A stretch of 64,000 nucleotides of DNA. It comes from Cristatella mucedo. Its lineage: Eukaryota > Bryozoa > Phylactolaemata > Cristatellidae. Position 1 is the first letter of the stretch, and every line of letters starts with the position of its first letter. Both the position numbers and the translations under genes were made by a program. The stretch is from contig WPIO01000225.1 in assembly GCA_009760855.2 (NCBI GenBank), positions 1 to 64,000 on the forward strand. Reading direction: 5' to 3'. This document shows positions 1-64,000 of this stretch, piece by piece. A model generated the notes under the pieces. It did no database searches, was not told where the DNA came from, and saw only the letters and a list, made by a program, of their open reading frames with translations.

Positions 1-475
1 TGCAGCAAAGCAAGCACGAGCGAATGATTAGTGGTATCATGCTTAATAAACAACAAAAATAACACGGTTAGGGGTAACATGCGCAGGGTCAGCATGCAAG
101 TATGGTTAGTGGCAGCATGCAACAGTGTCAGCACGCATAAGCACATTAAGGTCGAATCACAGGGGCCCGCTAAATGTTGAGATAAATAGATGCGTTTTTA
201 GTTTATAATGTAGAACGACGCTTGCCTGAAGCTTTCCAAACGCTAATTATAACAATATAGTGCTCGATTTTCAGCACGCAGCCAAGTAACAAGAACCCAG
301 CAAATGATATGAGAAACAGCTGCGTTTTGCGTTTCTTCGTAGAAGGCATCTAGTTAGGTTATGCCGCGACGTCCGTCGGAATCAAGTTTCTTAATAACTA
401 AAGGTATGGTCTCCAAAGAATTTAAGGTTAGTTCGAGGCATAGCTAAGCAATTTGAGTCAGAAAATTGGGTGAAA
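1..475 (-). mobile_element. L2 retrotransposon 3' end, truncated by window edge
   Basis: It carries the L2 3' UTR words seen in many copies here (ACATGC...CAGGGTCAGCATGCAAGT, GGTTAGTGGCAGCATGC, AGCACGCATAAGCAC), followed by the reverse of the ORF C-terminus with several indels. The 3' tail lies beyond the left edge. Confidence 0.75.
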
Positions 476-739
476 AAACGCCTAGGCTGGTTTAGCGGTA
501 GCCGACAGTAGTAGTCTGAGGCGATGCCCGGATCGGAGCACCTGGGTAGCATCGGGGTTTACAGGGGGCGGAGCCCCCTGTAAAGAAGTCTGGGGACGTT
601 GCTCCAGCGCCTACGGGCTAGGGTGGCAGCTGCCACCTCTTCCACCGCCTGCTTCTCCGTGCTACTCCCGTGGGTCCGAATCGTTTTTCCCAGAGCATCA
701 ATATCAACAGAAAACAGCAAAGGACCGAGAATGGACCCT

Positions 740-1330
740 TATAATAATACTACATTTGTATAGCGCCTTCAGAGAACTTGATCTGTGTCTAGGTAACCGC
801 AAGCAGTGGGCACAGTGTAAGCTTGCACATGCACCCTAAGGACGAAATCTCAAAAACCACGTGCGACTGGTCTGGTGGATGAGACACGACCCTCGCACGA
901 CGCATCTTGAACAGGAGAAGTGAATCGGAGAAGTACATTTCAAACCACACCAGCACCTCGTCTGCCAGACCGGATGTTGTTCTCAATAGCTCATTGCGGA
1001 TGCCGTGATCAATAGTACCAATGCAGCTGATAGATTCAGCGGAACCAGGGCAGCGGCATTCCCATCGTTGCTGCATAGGATGTCCTTGGAGACAAGGAGG
1101 AGAAAAGTTGCAGCAGATTCTTCGGCTTAAACCCCGACTGGATATTTTCTGACAAGTTATTCTTTTCCATGAGTGCTACAAGCTGCTTAGCAACAATTAT
1201 TTCAAGAATCTTTAACAAAAAAGAAAAAGGAAAACTGCAAAATCGCTTTGAATGACCCCAGAATCTAATTTAGGCTTTTTAAGTATCGGTTTAGTGATAG
1301 CCTATTTAAATGACTCTGGTAAAACCCCTT
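740..1330 (-). mobile_element. Non-LTR retrotransposon reverse-transcriptase relic
   Basis: An L2-like tail (ATAATAATACTACATTTGTATAGCGCC) leads into minus-strand RT fragments. KILEIIVAKQLVALMEKNN plus IQSGFKP resemble the RT start, and DHGIRNELLR with VLVWFEMYFSDS resembles the D-H...W-F-x-S-Y-L-S region. Frames are broken, and the family is not the main L2 of this window. Confidence 0.6.
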
Positions 1331-2380
1331 GTTTCCAGAGCAGCAGTATAAATCTTGGTTATGGCTGAGCTACATTTGTCTGCCAGTGAAGACCACAGAG
1401 AGGACGGTGTAGGGTCTTCAGGATACGAGCTCTTTTTGCTAGACATTATTAAGGTAGCCGCATCACATGCAGAAATCTCTTAAGGAAAGATGCAGGTTGC
1501 CATTTAAGTAATGCTTTAGTCCAGAGGTCGGAAAACACTCCGGCCTTTAGGACAGATAGGGCCTAGCTAGTAATCTAGTCCAGCCTAACGCCAGCTGCGT
1601 ATTTATTGCTGGATCTGGCGGCCTAATTGAATTCGTCACGGTCTCGTTCTATTTCGTGACTGCTGGTTGCAGCTCGAGCTGCGGCCAGTGTTTATTTTCA
1701 AGGCTGGCGTCAGGTGCTTGCATGAAACGGAAACGCCGGACCGAGAAGGGGCGATAAATGTCTACCGCTGTCATTACAGCTCGTGTCTGTGCGTCTGTCG
1801 CGACTGCTTGTTCGTCTGGCCACTCCCACTCCATCGGCCCAGCGGAGTGAGCGTGGCATCCTCAGGCCTGGTGTCCTGCCTTCTTGACCTCCTGAAATAA
1901 TCTAGTAGATCGTAAAGTTTGCCTACCCGGCTTTAGTCGGAGAGGGCACAAGTCGGAGGCGCGAAAGTGCGCAATTGTTTCAGTGAAGAAGGGTAAAAAC
2001 TTGTCGGCCGAGCCGTTAATATCCGGTGAGTTGAGACCTCTCAGCATCGGCCAGCAAATTACTTAACGTCTTACAAATCTGTTTTTGGTCCTGACTGGCC
2101 GGACTCGAGTTTTCGAGCGAAAAATAGAAACCCTGGCTTTTCTATGCATCCTGGTGTAGACTCGAAGGAAGTCTTTAAAATTTACCAACTAGATCTTCAT
2201 CGTACCCAGACTGCTTAAAGCGGCGTTCAAGCTTGCGCTTAATCCGGCGAATCTTTTGGTTTTTTTGTAAATTCAAAAGAATCTCCACGACTCCCCGTGC
2301 TGTGCGAAACCTGCTTTCTTGTAATCACTTTGTATTCATGCACTCTATAAGTGACTGCAGGTCTGTGTCCTCTTTCTGCC
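1331..2380. other. 3' flank, nothing recognised
   Basis: Moderately GC-rich sequence with no ORF or repeat I can identify. It ends at the TA microsatellite. Confidence 0.5.
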
Positions 2381-2381
2381 C

Positions 2382-2382
<1 letters not shown>

Positions 2383-2472
<90 letters not shown>

Positions 2473-2585
2473 TATACATATATATATGTATACATATGTA
2501 TGTATGTATATATGTATATATATGTATATATGTATATATATATATATATATGTATATGTATATATATATATGTATATATATATTC
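2383..2585. repeat. (TA)n / (TATG)n microsatellite
   Basis: About 200 bp of TA dinucleotides grading into CATATA, GTATA and TGTATG variants. All ORFs here are low-complexity. Confidence 0.95.
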
Positions 2586-2939
2586 CTCCTCCTGCCCCAC
2601 TATATAAGCTGTTTGCAGGTTTCCCAACTGAATATGAAAATCCTGGCTAGGCCATTGGCGTCAGCCTCTTATGCTGTGCAGGAACCGCATTTCCATACTT
2701 AGTCTAGTCTCTGCTACTGCTCCTTTGCCAGCTGTATTTTTCCGTACCCCTGTAGTCGTTGGGAAATGAAAACACAATCGGGTGTGATCGTGGCATGTCC
2801 CGCGGCGTGAGTGTGCTCTCGCTACTAATATGTCTCTGTCCACATGTCTTCATAAGCATGCTCTAAATAAATGCATAGAAAATCGTACGACTGAGGCCAT
2901 GCAAATAGAGATTCGTCAGTATATATAACTTGCTGCATT

Positions 2940-3060
2940 TTACACAGTGGCTTTGTTAACACCTCTCTATCTCAAACATAAATGTAAAGTGCCTTGAAAG
3001 AGATTGAGTTTTTTCAGTGGGCACTACATCAAATGCATTAATATTATTGTTATTACGGCC
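2940..3060 (+). mobile_element. L2 3' tail fragment
   Basis: ATGTAAAGTGCC...AGATTGAG...GGGCACT followed by an ATT-rich end. The two arms AGTGCC/GGCACT form the L2 terminal hairpin. Confidence 0.75.
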
Positions 3061-3439
3061 TCTCTAGTGTGTTGAATGGTTCGTCTTGGTATACACTTTA
3101 TCAATTAGGCCTAGCCAGCATGTCTGGATGACTAGCACATGTTACTCTGCCCGAGTGACTGCGTCACAGACCGCTTTTGAAGCTGCACCGGTTCACATTG
3201 CCGAGGTTTGCAAGAGTTGATTTGACAGTGAGCCACATTCATTTGAGCTCCAAGCAGTTTTAAAAGTGTTTTCTCGTGAGGCATATGGTATATTTTCATT
3301 CTCCATATCCGTAAATCTCCGATATTCCGAGGACTCTTCTTAAGTATAGGCCCAACATTAAACCATAAAAATTAAAAATTTGATGAGAATGGCATTTGCA
3401 TAGCTGCAAGAGTGAACTTAGTTTACTTATAAGCACTTG

Positions 3440-3590
3440 CGATTTTTAGTATTAGTGGCGCATAAACATACACACTCGGCAAGTGCTGTAAGAGGTGCGT
3501 TTTTAGCTTTTTCTTAAATGCCGTCGTGTCCAGAGATGTCGTGATGTCAGTCGGCAGAAATGAATTCCAGGTAATAATAGCATACGAAAT
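3440..3590 (-). mobile_element. Degenerate L2 ORF-end fragment
   Basis: Minus-strand similarity to the L2 C-terminus: GCGTTTTTAGCTTTTTCTTAAATG and GATGTCGTGATGTCAGTCGG, separately aligned words of the [14 protein letters not shown] region. Confidence 0.5.
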
Positions 3591-3599
3591 AAAGGACGC

Positions 3600-5407
3600 T
3601 TATCATAAATCATTAAGAGTTGTTGGCCTTCCCTTATCACCAAGCCCAGCTACAACGCTCTAGTAGAGTTAGGCTGCATGTAAGCAGCCGCCGGTTCCCA
3701 GACCAAAAACGTGGTTCTATACCTTGGTGACCGAGAATGGCAAGGTGTCGATTTCTTTAAAAATAAGGACAACGTTAACACGGATGGGCAGCACATGGTC
3801 GCGCATTGGTTTGTTAGTTTGGCATTTAGATTGCACTTGTTGTAATGCAATATTTTGCTTGTTCCACTAATCAATCCATCACTAATCAATCATATAAATA
3901 AATAAATAAGTAAAAATTAATATTAAGTTATTATATTTATTAATTCATTTGCTCCACTAACGCTTCTTTGTGAGTTCGACGGATGGTAAGCAAAACTACC
4001 TTTTTTCCGGCCGTCTTTATGCTGCTGCCTGGAACAGATGATCGGTTGAAAACTGCTTTCGAGACCCATTTGGCTCACAGTCCCAAACTAGTCTCACTAG
4101 TTCAGGATCTTTATAAATTAGCTTCGCATTGTCCTTTAACCATGGAAATTTTGTTTCCAATTATCAGTCGTAGAATCTACAGCTGTTAGTTGAAGCCAGT
4201 TTGTCAGCAACTGTCCTGCTTTGGCATTTGGTCTTGGCCCAGCAAGTTTGAAAATATAATACATGTAAGCAGAAAGAATGCATTAAGACACTACTTCAGA
4301 GTCCTTAGGAACAGTCGACGGTTCAAACTAGACAGAAGAGAGTCTATAGGTTTGTGAATCTGCTGGGCAGCTGCAACGATGTCGATGGTTGTAACAAGGG
4401 CCTTTGACACCACTTGGCAGTCATATCCATCGACTGAATCGACGTAGAGAATCCATATCGCCGAGATAGAGCAAAAGCAAAAACAGGGTAAGGCATACAT
4501 CGACCTCCGGACAGAAGCAGGAGGCTACAATTGTCAGTATGCTCATCATCTCCAGAAGCGCTATAAGGACAGCTTCAGCATATACTTTTGCAGGTGAATT
4601 GAGGCCTCACTATCAATCAACTGTATCGACATTTCTCGGCAGCCTATTCGTCGATGACCCTGACACCTGTCTCGTTCTTGAAGGTTTATGAAAATGCAAT
4701 AAACAAAAAATGAGCACAAATCTGCCAATGCAGTGGCCGTGCTTCGAGCCACCAGAGGTTCAAAGCACTTAATTGTATCGGGTTGCTCGGATACATCAGT
4801 GATAGCACAGATCGTGGGAGCTCAGCCCCAGGGGAGGGCTGAACGGCCATGCTGCACACCAGATGCAGCTGCATGCAATCGTTTAATGAGTCGTCCCTTG
4901 ATGCACAGATGCAGGCCGCTGGAGCAGCACCTAGTGAGTGTACCTTACACAGCCATGCCATTGAAGCCAAATGTGCTTCAAAGGTATGCACTTATAAAAA
5001 AAACTTAAGTGCTTTTGCGAGTAATTACTGGAATCATCTCGGACGAGCACACTCGCTTGAGCTTGACTAACAAAAGCAAGTTATAGGCAGCAACATGCAT
5101 GCCATGAAGCTGTAGTAACAGCTGAAGAATAGTCGCTATGCCGCATGGCAGACAAACACAAGTCAAGCGTGTCAGATGACAACGTGCATCTTCAAGTGAA
5201 CACGAAAAACGTTGCTACCCAGCTACGACGTAGTGAGTAGACAACACGGTTGCCATGGGAATAGCACCACCAACCAATCACGACTGCATACATACACGGA
5301 AAGGAGTGCCGGCTCCTACTTACATGTCACTCATGAAAAACCAGGTAAGACATGCAGAATGTAAGAGAATGCTATTGCTATCCATTCGATCGGGGAAGGG
5401 TAGGGGG
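3600..5407. other. ATG2 3' UTR or intergenic flank
   Basis: No gene, RNA or repeat recognised. It should hold the ATG2 3' UTR nearest 5407. AT-rich tandem AAATAAATA is at 3895-3910. Confidence 0.4.
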
Positions 5408-59670
<54,263 letters not shown>

Positions 59671-59974
59671 CTAAAAACGAATAAATTGCACAATATTATA
59701 GTGGACAAACACAGGCATTGAAGCATATGACTGTTGCTAACATGGCGAGAGCATACGCAACTTGTAGTTGCAAAAACAAAAATGCATTTGTGAGCTTTTA
59801 GGAATTGTGACATCACAAAATCGAACAGATAGAGTTCAACTGATAATGTGCTAATAAAATACAACAGCACACTAAAAGAGAAGGTGGTCCTATGGAGTCA
59901 CTGAGAGTACAGAGTAAGCCCAGGATTAGTGCAATGGAGTCTTTTACCAAGCTTTTGTGGAATACAGCAGACTA

Positions 59975-60742
59975 GGTTAATAATAATAATAATAATAATA
60001 ATAATTCACTTGATAAAGCGCCCTCAGAGAACTTAATCTCTCTCTAGGCGCTTTACATTTGCTGCAAAGTGAAATGCAATTGAATGGTAAGTAAAATCAT
60101 GCTTGAAAAACAAACAAAATGAATAATATGGTTAGGGGTGACATGCACAGGGTCAGCATGCAAATGTGGTTAGTGGCAGCATGCACAGTGTCAGCACGCA
60201 TAAGCACATCAAGGACGAATCACAGGCGCCCACTAAATGCTGTCCTAAATAGGTGTGATTTTAGGTTCCTTTTAAATGTGGTCAGGTCAGGGGATGTTCT
60301 GACGCAGGTCGGGAGGGAGTTCCAGGCTTTGGGAGCATATGAACTAAATGCACGGTCTCCAAAGGATTTAAGGTTTGTATGAGGTATTTCTAGACTGTTG
60401 GATTCCGAAAAGCAGGTGGTACGATGCTTGGCCTGATGTGGTAGTATATCTGAAAGATAGGCTGGAGCCATAGAATGAAGGGACCTAAAAGTGAGTGACA
60501 AAACCTTGAAGTCAATCCGTTGGTTGACTGTTAGCCAGTGCAGGTCGGCAAGAAGTGGAGTAATGTGGCAACTGCGATGCTCACGACAGACAAGCCTAGC
60601 TGCAGAGTTTTGCACCAGCTGCAATCGCCTGATCGCACATGCTGGTAGGCCAGTAAGCAGTGAGTTGCAGAAGTCGAGACGGGATGTCACGAATGCATGG
60701 ACCAACTTGGACGTGGTATCTTTATCTAAACAAGCCCGATGA
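59975..60742 (-). mobile_element. Young 5'-truncated L2 copy
   Basis: (AAT)n tail, intact hairpin (GATAAAGCGCCC/GGCGCTTTAC), UTR and an open minus-strand frame 60747-60220 ending FRTAFSGRL. Close in sequence to 15445-16545 and 54113-54835. It is truncated right after CLDKDTTSKLVHAF. Confidence 0.92.
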
Positions 60743-60759
60743 CACAACTAGCGAAGTTA

Positions 60760-61440
60760 ACCATTTATAAGAAATGGATAGGTTGGTCATTCATTCCTCC
60801 CGTGGTAGAACACCAGGGAGACACGCCTAAACAAGGAAAGTCACCTGATGTGGTCACGTAATCAGCATAAGCAACCGGCTTCATCCGATTGGCAGCTGAT
60901 CAGCTAGACATAGCCTACCACCGACCTCTACAGACATTATCTCGTATTCATAGCTTGCTATAGTACCAGAGAAACAGGAAGCATGGCATATTTCCCCATA
61001 TGTACACTAGGTACACGGTGGGAGCTGACGAAATAGACGACACCAAACGGGATTCTTTCTAGAAGAAAGTCCCACTAAAATGATTATCGAGCATCTTGCC
61101 CGATACAAAATTTATTATGCTGCTTACCTGATTCAAACTGATTTCTGCGGTGTGACGTGGTGCTCACTCAAAGCTGCTGCCTGCTGCTGCAGCTTATAGT
61201 GCTGGCCAAAAGAAATTCAAGCACACACACGCACCCATCAAAATTCAACCTCACATTTCAGTTCATGACGTGCTGGCTAACCAACCTTCACCGAAACAAA
61301 GGATTTGCATGTGCTAGCTATTCTTATTTTTTTGTAATACCACTTGGGTTGTTGTCGTGGTGAAAAAAATGCAAAAAACCTGCCACTTTAGCAGTATATA
61401 GAGCAACTTCTGGCTTCCGGCATAGCACAATATTCAATTA
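60760..61440. other. ATG2 upstream intron region, unresolved
   Basis: A GTAAGC donor follows a possible minus-strand exon near 61137-61220 (KLQQQAAALSEHH in one frame, TAEISLNQ in another), but no frame gives a clean exon that joins exon 1 at 59670. Confidence 0.3.
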
Positions 61441-61543
61441 GTATAATTTATTTCGTATGTTATTATTATATAATAATAATATTATTATTATTTATTTATT
61501 ACTGTATTTATTTATATAAATATGCTATATATAATATTAAATT

Positions 61544-61580
<37 letters not shown>

Positions 61581-61660
61581 CATTTATATAATTATATATA
61601 ATAAATTATTATATATAATAATTAGTTTATAATTATATATTATTAGCATAGCAACATATT
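61440..61660. repeat. AT-only low-complexity block
   Basis: About 220 bp almost entirely A and T, with (TA)n at about 61551-61577 and ATTATT/TTTATA variants. Confidence 0.93.
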
Positions 61661-61744
61661 CAATTATATTTCGGCACTGTGTGAGCACAGAGAAGCAAGA
61701 TTCACTAGAGGCGCCATGCTTCCCTCTCCTTCTCTAAGAATGTG

Positions 61745-62345
61745 AATCAGCAGCCTCGGGGGGGGGTTTGTTTCGGGCATTTCAACAGGTATCATAAATT
61801 TGAAGTATGCTATTCGAACATGCACAACAAAATGATGCATGAAAATGATGAGGTAAAAAAGAAAAACGTCGAAGCAGCATTTTCTGATCAACAGTATTTC
61901 TTTTCAACTCATTTTCTTGGCCTTTACTCTCTCAGTTTTCCAAATGAATATATTAGATTTAGATAACTTTCTACGGTCTCAGTTGAAACTCTTAAATACA
62001 TGCTGAACCATTTCGGTTTTGACATCACACACGTTGGTCAAGACTTCTGTACTAGCTCCATTCGGTGCCACAGCTCTTTTTTCATCAGGCAATAGAAATG
62101 GCTGATTTCTTGCTCGAACTGGAATACAAATTTCTTGTATAGTCTCGAACTAGATCTGGCCTACATTGTTTCGTAAATAAAACCAAATGCCTCAAAAATG
62201 AACAATTACTGAAAACTGCCCGACACAATCTGTGAGATGTGTTTTTCGAAAGGGTGATACTTGGTACATCCAAAATTCTTACTCTGCAACGTTCTAATGT
62301 TCTAAATATTTTTAAATGTACCAAACACTATCCTTATAAAACAGC
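61745..62345 (+). repeat. Unclassified repeat family D, copy 2
   Basis: Ordered similarity to 48945-49490: TTTGAAGTATGCTATTCGAA, AGCAGCATTTTCTGATCAAC, ATTTCTTGTATAGTCTCGAA and ATCTGGCCTACATTG. Confidence 0.55.
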
Positions 62346-62489
62346 AAATGTTTTCAAACGGTGCATGTTTTTACACATAAAAGGCTTACAAAGGTAGCAG
62401 CACGTTCCAAGTTTCAAAATGTAATGCTAACACGTAAAGAATTTTCCACGGGTGAACATGCTAACCATACACGAAGAAAATAGACCAAA

Positions 62490-63185
62490 TTCAGAGTGGT
62501 AAAGGGAAAGCTGGATGGAACAGATGCATTTTTAACTGAGACTTGAATGATGCAAAAAATTGCAAGTACAGACCTAGGTTGGCAGCAGGGATTCGGACCT
62601 TCAGTGAACAAGAACTGCTGAGGGACTAATCACTTAAGAGATTTCAATTTAGTAAGAGAAACGGCAAGAATGTAAATTGCCTAGAACAAGACTATGTCAG
62701 GGTGCTATATCTAATTTATTATTATTATCATTATTATTATTAAGAGAAGACTTGAAGCCAAGAAGCAGATGGTGTGAGAGGTCATGGCAAGGGCAAGGAG
62801 GTCGGATAGGTGACTAGTGCAAGGAAGCGAAGCGACCTGTAAGGCAGACAGGTAATCAAGTTAGAGTCGATTCAATGATTCATAGAGAGCAGTGAAGCTC
62901 AGACAGACAAGACACGATGTGGCAGCTATGCCGATGACGACAAACCAGACAAGCTGCTGAGTTGTGGACCTGTTTTTGACGATGAAGGGCACAGGCCGTA
63001 ATCCTAAATAAAGGGAATTGCACTAATCACGATGCGATTTCATTAGATGTACTCTTGTCTAACAAGACCCTGATTTCGGCGATGTTTCTTAAATAAAAGT
63101 CGGCCAACTTGAGTATGTGCCAGTCCAACGACAGGTCGCTTTGGAGTAGCTCTTCCAGAATGTGGGTAGACGTCACTAGATAAAT
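62490..63185 (-). mobile_element. Decayed LINE (family C) split by an L2 tail
   Basis: Minus-strand DLSLDWHILKLADFYLRNIAEI matches the L2-type DLSLDDHI...FxLxNIAKI. Its UTR side lies at 62490-62655. In between, 62655-62745 is a plus-strand tail (GAATGTAAATTGCC, AGGGTGCTATATC, (TTA)n). Confidence 0.6.
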
Positions 63186-63227
63186 TCTAGACGAACAAAA
63201 TCTTGAGTTGAGGTAATGCAACTAGAG

Positions 63228-63310
63228 GTTGCAACACTGAGGTAGCACTGAAGCAACACTGAAGCAGCACTGAAGCAGCACTGAAGCTGCACTGAAGCAG
63301 CACTGAGAAT
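63228..63310. repeat. 11-bp minisatellite
   Basis: About seven tandem units of AGCAGCACTGA with point variants (AGCAACACTGA, AGCTGCACTGA). Confidence 0.9.
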
Positions 63311-63489
63311 TTGACACGTGGCACCCAGATAGTGGAACTGGCACCTATGTAATTCTTGCGCAATAGATCTGGCTTTTCCTCTGCTTCGGCCAGGGACTGC
63401 CAATCCAAGAGTACTCAACAATTTCTTGGCTTCTCGCCATTTCCTAATTTTAGAGGATAGTAACATTTTTTATCCCGGAATCCAGCACG

Positions 63490-63590
63490 ATCGAGGGCCG
63501 CTATCGTGGCCTCGACCTGGAAACAGCTCCGCGATCTATAGGTTGCTGGCTCTGTGCTCTACCGATTGAGCTGTCGAGTCAGGCAAACAT
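63490..63590 (-). mobile_element. tRNA-like head of a third SINE or tRNA pseudogene
   Basis: Minus strand GACAGCTCAATCGGTAGAGC is a good tRNA D-arm and A-box. The B-box region CAGGTCGAGGCC is degraded, with extra bases between, so it is not a working tRNA. Confidence 0.5.
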
Positions 63591-63639
63591 AAGGTACTTA
63601 ACACTGGTCTTAAGCATAGCTGATAAAACAACGCCACTT

Positions 63640-63775
63640 GCATACGGCAGAAGAGCCCTATCGGCTATCACCACCACTTGCAGTTGGCAATAAAGGATCG
63701 TTCAAGTGCAGGACTCGAACCCACGACCTCGGTCGTAAAGAGCAAGCACCTTACCTCCTGAGCTAAGGCTTCTAG
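63640..63775 (-). mobile_element. tRNA-derived SINE, family 1
   Basis: Body CACCACTTGCAGTTGGCAAT, reversed B-box GGACTCGAACCC and A-box GCACCTTACCTCCTGAGCTA. The 5'-most tail is not clear. Confidence 0.82.
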
Positions 63776-63914
63776 ATTTAAATTTCCACATGATCGAGCA
63801 TACTGCATACATACATATCCCAGCATACTGAAATAATGCAACTGTTTCCTAACTGCATATTGGGTGCTGAGATGCAACTAGCATACCAGCTGCAGTCGAA
63901 GAGCCGAGAGCATC

Positions 63915-64000
63915 GCGCGCGCACGCGCACTTGCGCACGCACACACTCACACATACTCACTCACACGCGCACTCGCGCGCGCACGCGCACACACACACAC
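63915..64000. repeat. Alternating (CG/CA)n tract, cut by the window end
   Basis: GCGCGCGCACGCGCAC, then CACACTCACAC and CACAC to the last base. An alternating purine-pyrimidine run of this kind can adopt Z-DNA. Confidence 0.9.

Noticed and set aside
2233-2702. Tyr/Ile-rich ORFs on both strands
   Set aside because: Translations of the TA/TATG microsatellite, not genes.
63490-63590. Functional tRNA gene
   Set aside because: A good D-arm but a broken B-box and acceptor stem and too many bases between arms; fits a SINE head or pseudogene.

Overview
Metazoan nuclear DNA, probably from an invertebrate with a repeat-rich genome; I cannot name the species. The evidence is an intron-rich animal gene with GT-AG introns, many copies of L2-clade non-LTR retrotransposons, tRNA-derived SINEs, long simple repeats, and no bacterial gene layout.

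The host gene is a single ATG2-family autophagy gene on the minus strand. I could chain 26 exons from 59670 down to a TAG stop at 5408-5410. Every intron is GT-AG, reading phase closes at every junction, and the total is 4368 bp (1455 codons plus stop). The protein aligns with roughly the C-terminal 60 percent of vertebrate ATG2A/ATG2B as I remember them. The N-terminal chorein half must lie beyond the right edge. ATG2 is a bridge-like protein that moves phospholipids from the ER to the growing autophagosome membrane. 1-5407 is 3' flank with old LINE pieces.

Nearly everything else is transposable-element debris in the introns. One L2 element (about 34.7-38.43 kb, plus strand) keeps endonuclease and reverse transcriptase in one long frame. 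About twenty 5'-truncated or degraded L2 copies surround it, often nested. A second LINE family ends in an (ATTAC)-like tail (about 19.6, 29.4, 45.0, 47.1, 52.7 and 57.9 kb). Two tRNA-derived SINE families are present; one of them ends with the L2 3' tail and so probably uses L2 machinery. A frameshifted Tc1/mariner transposase lies at 46.2-46.9 kb. A 550-bp fold-back insertion with an 8-bp target duplication splits a SINE at 31.1-31.65 kb. An unclassified repeat occurs at 48.9-49.5 and 61.7-62.3 kb.

The observations most worth following are the covarying 3' hairpin shared by L2 copies and SINE tails, the 8-bp-TSD fold-back element, the nested L2-in-L2 inverted structures, the LC3-interacting-like motif of ATG2 whose last residue depends on one splice donor, and an AT-rich hydrophobic ORF at 17.3-17.8 kb.
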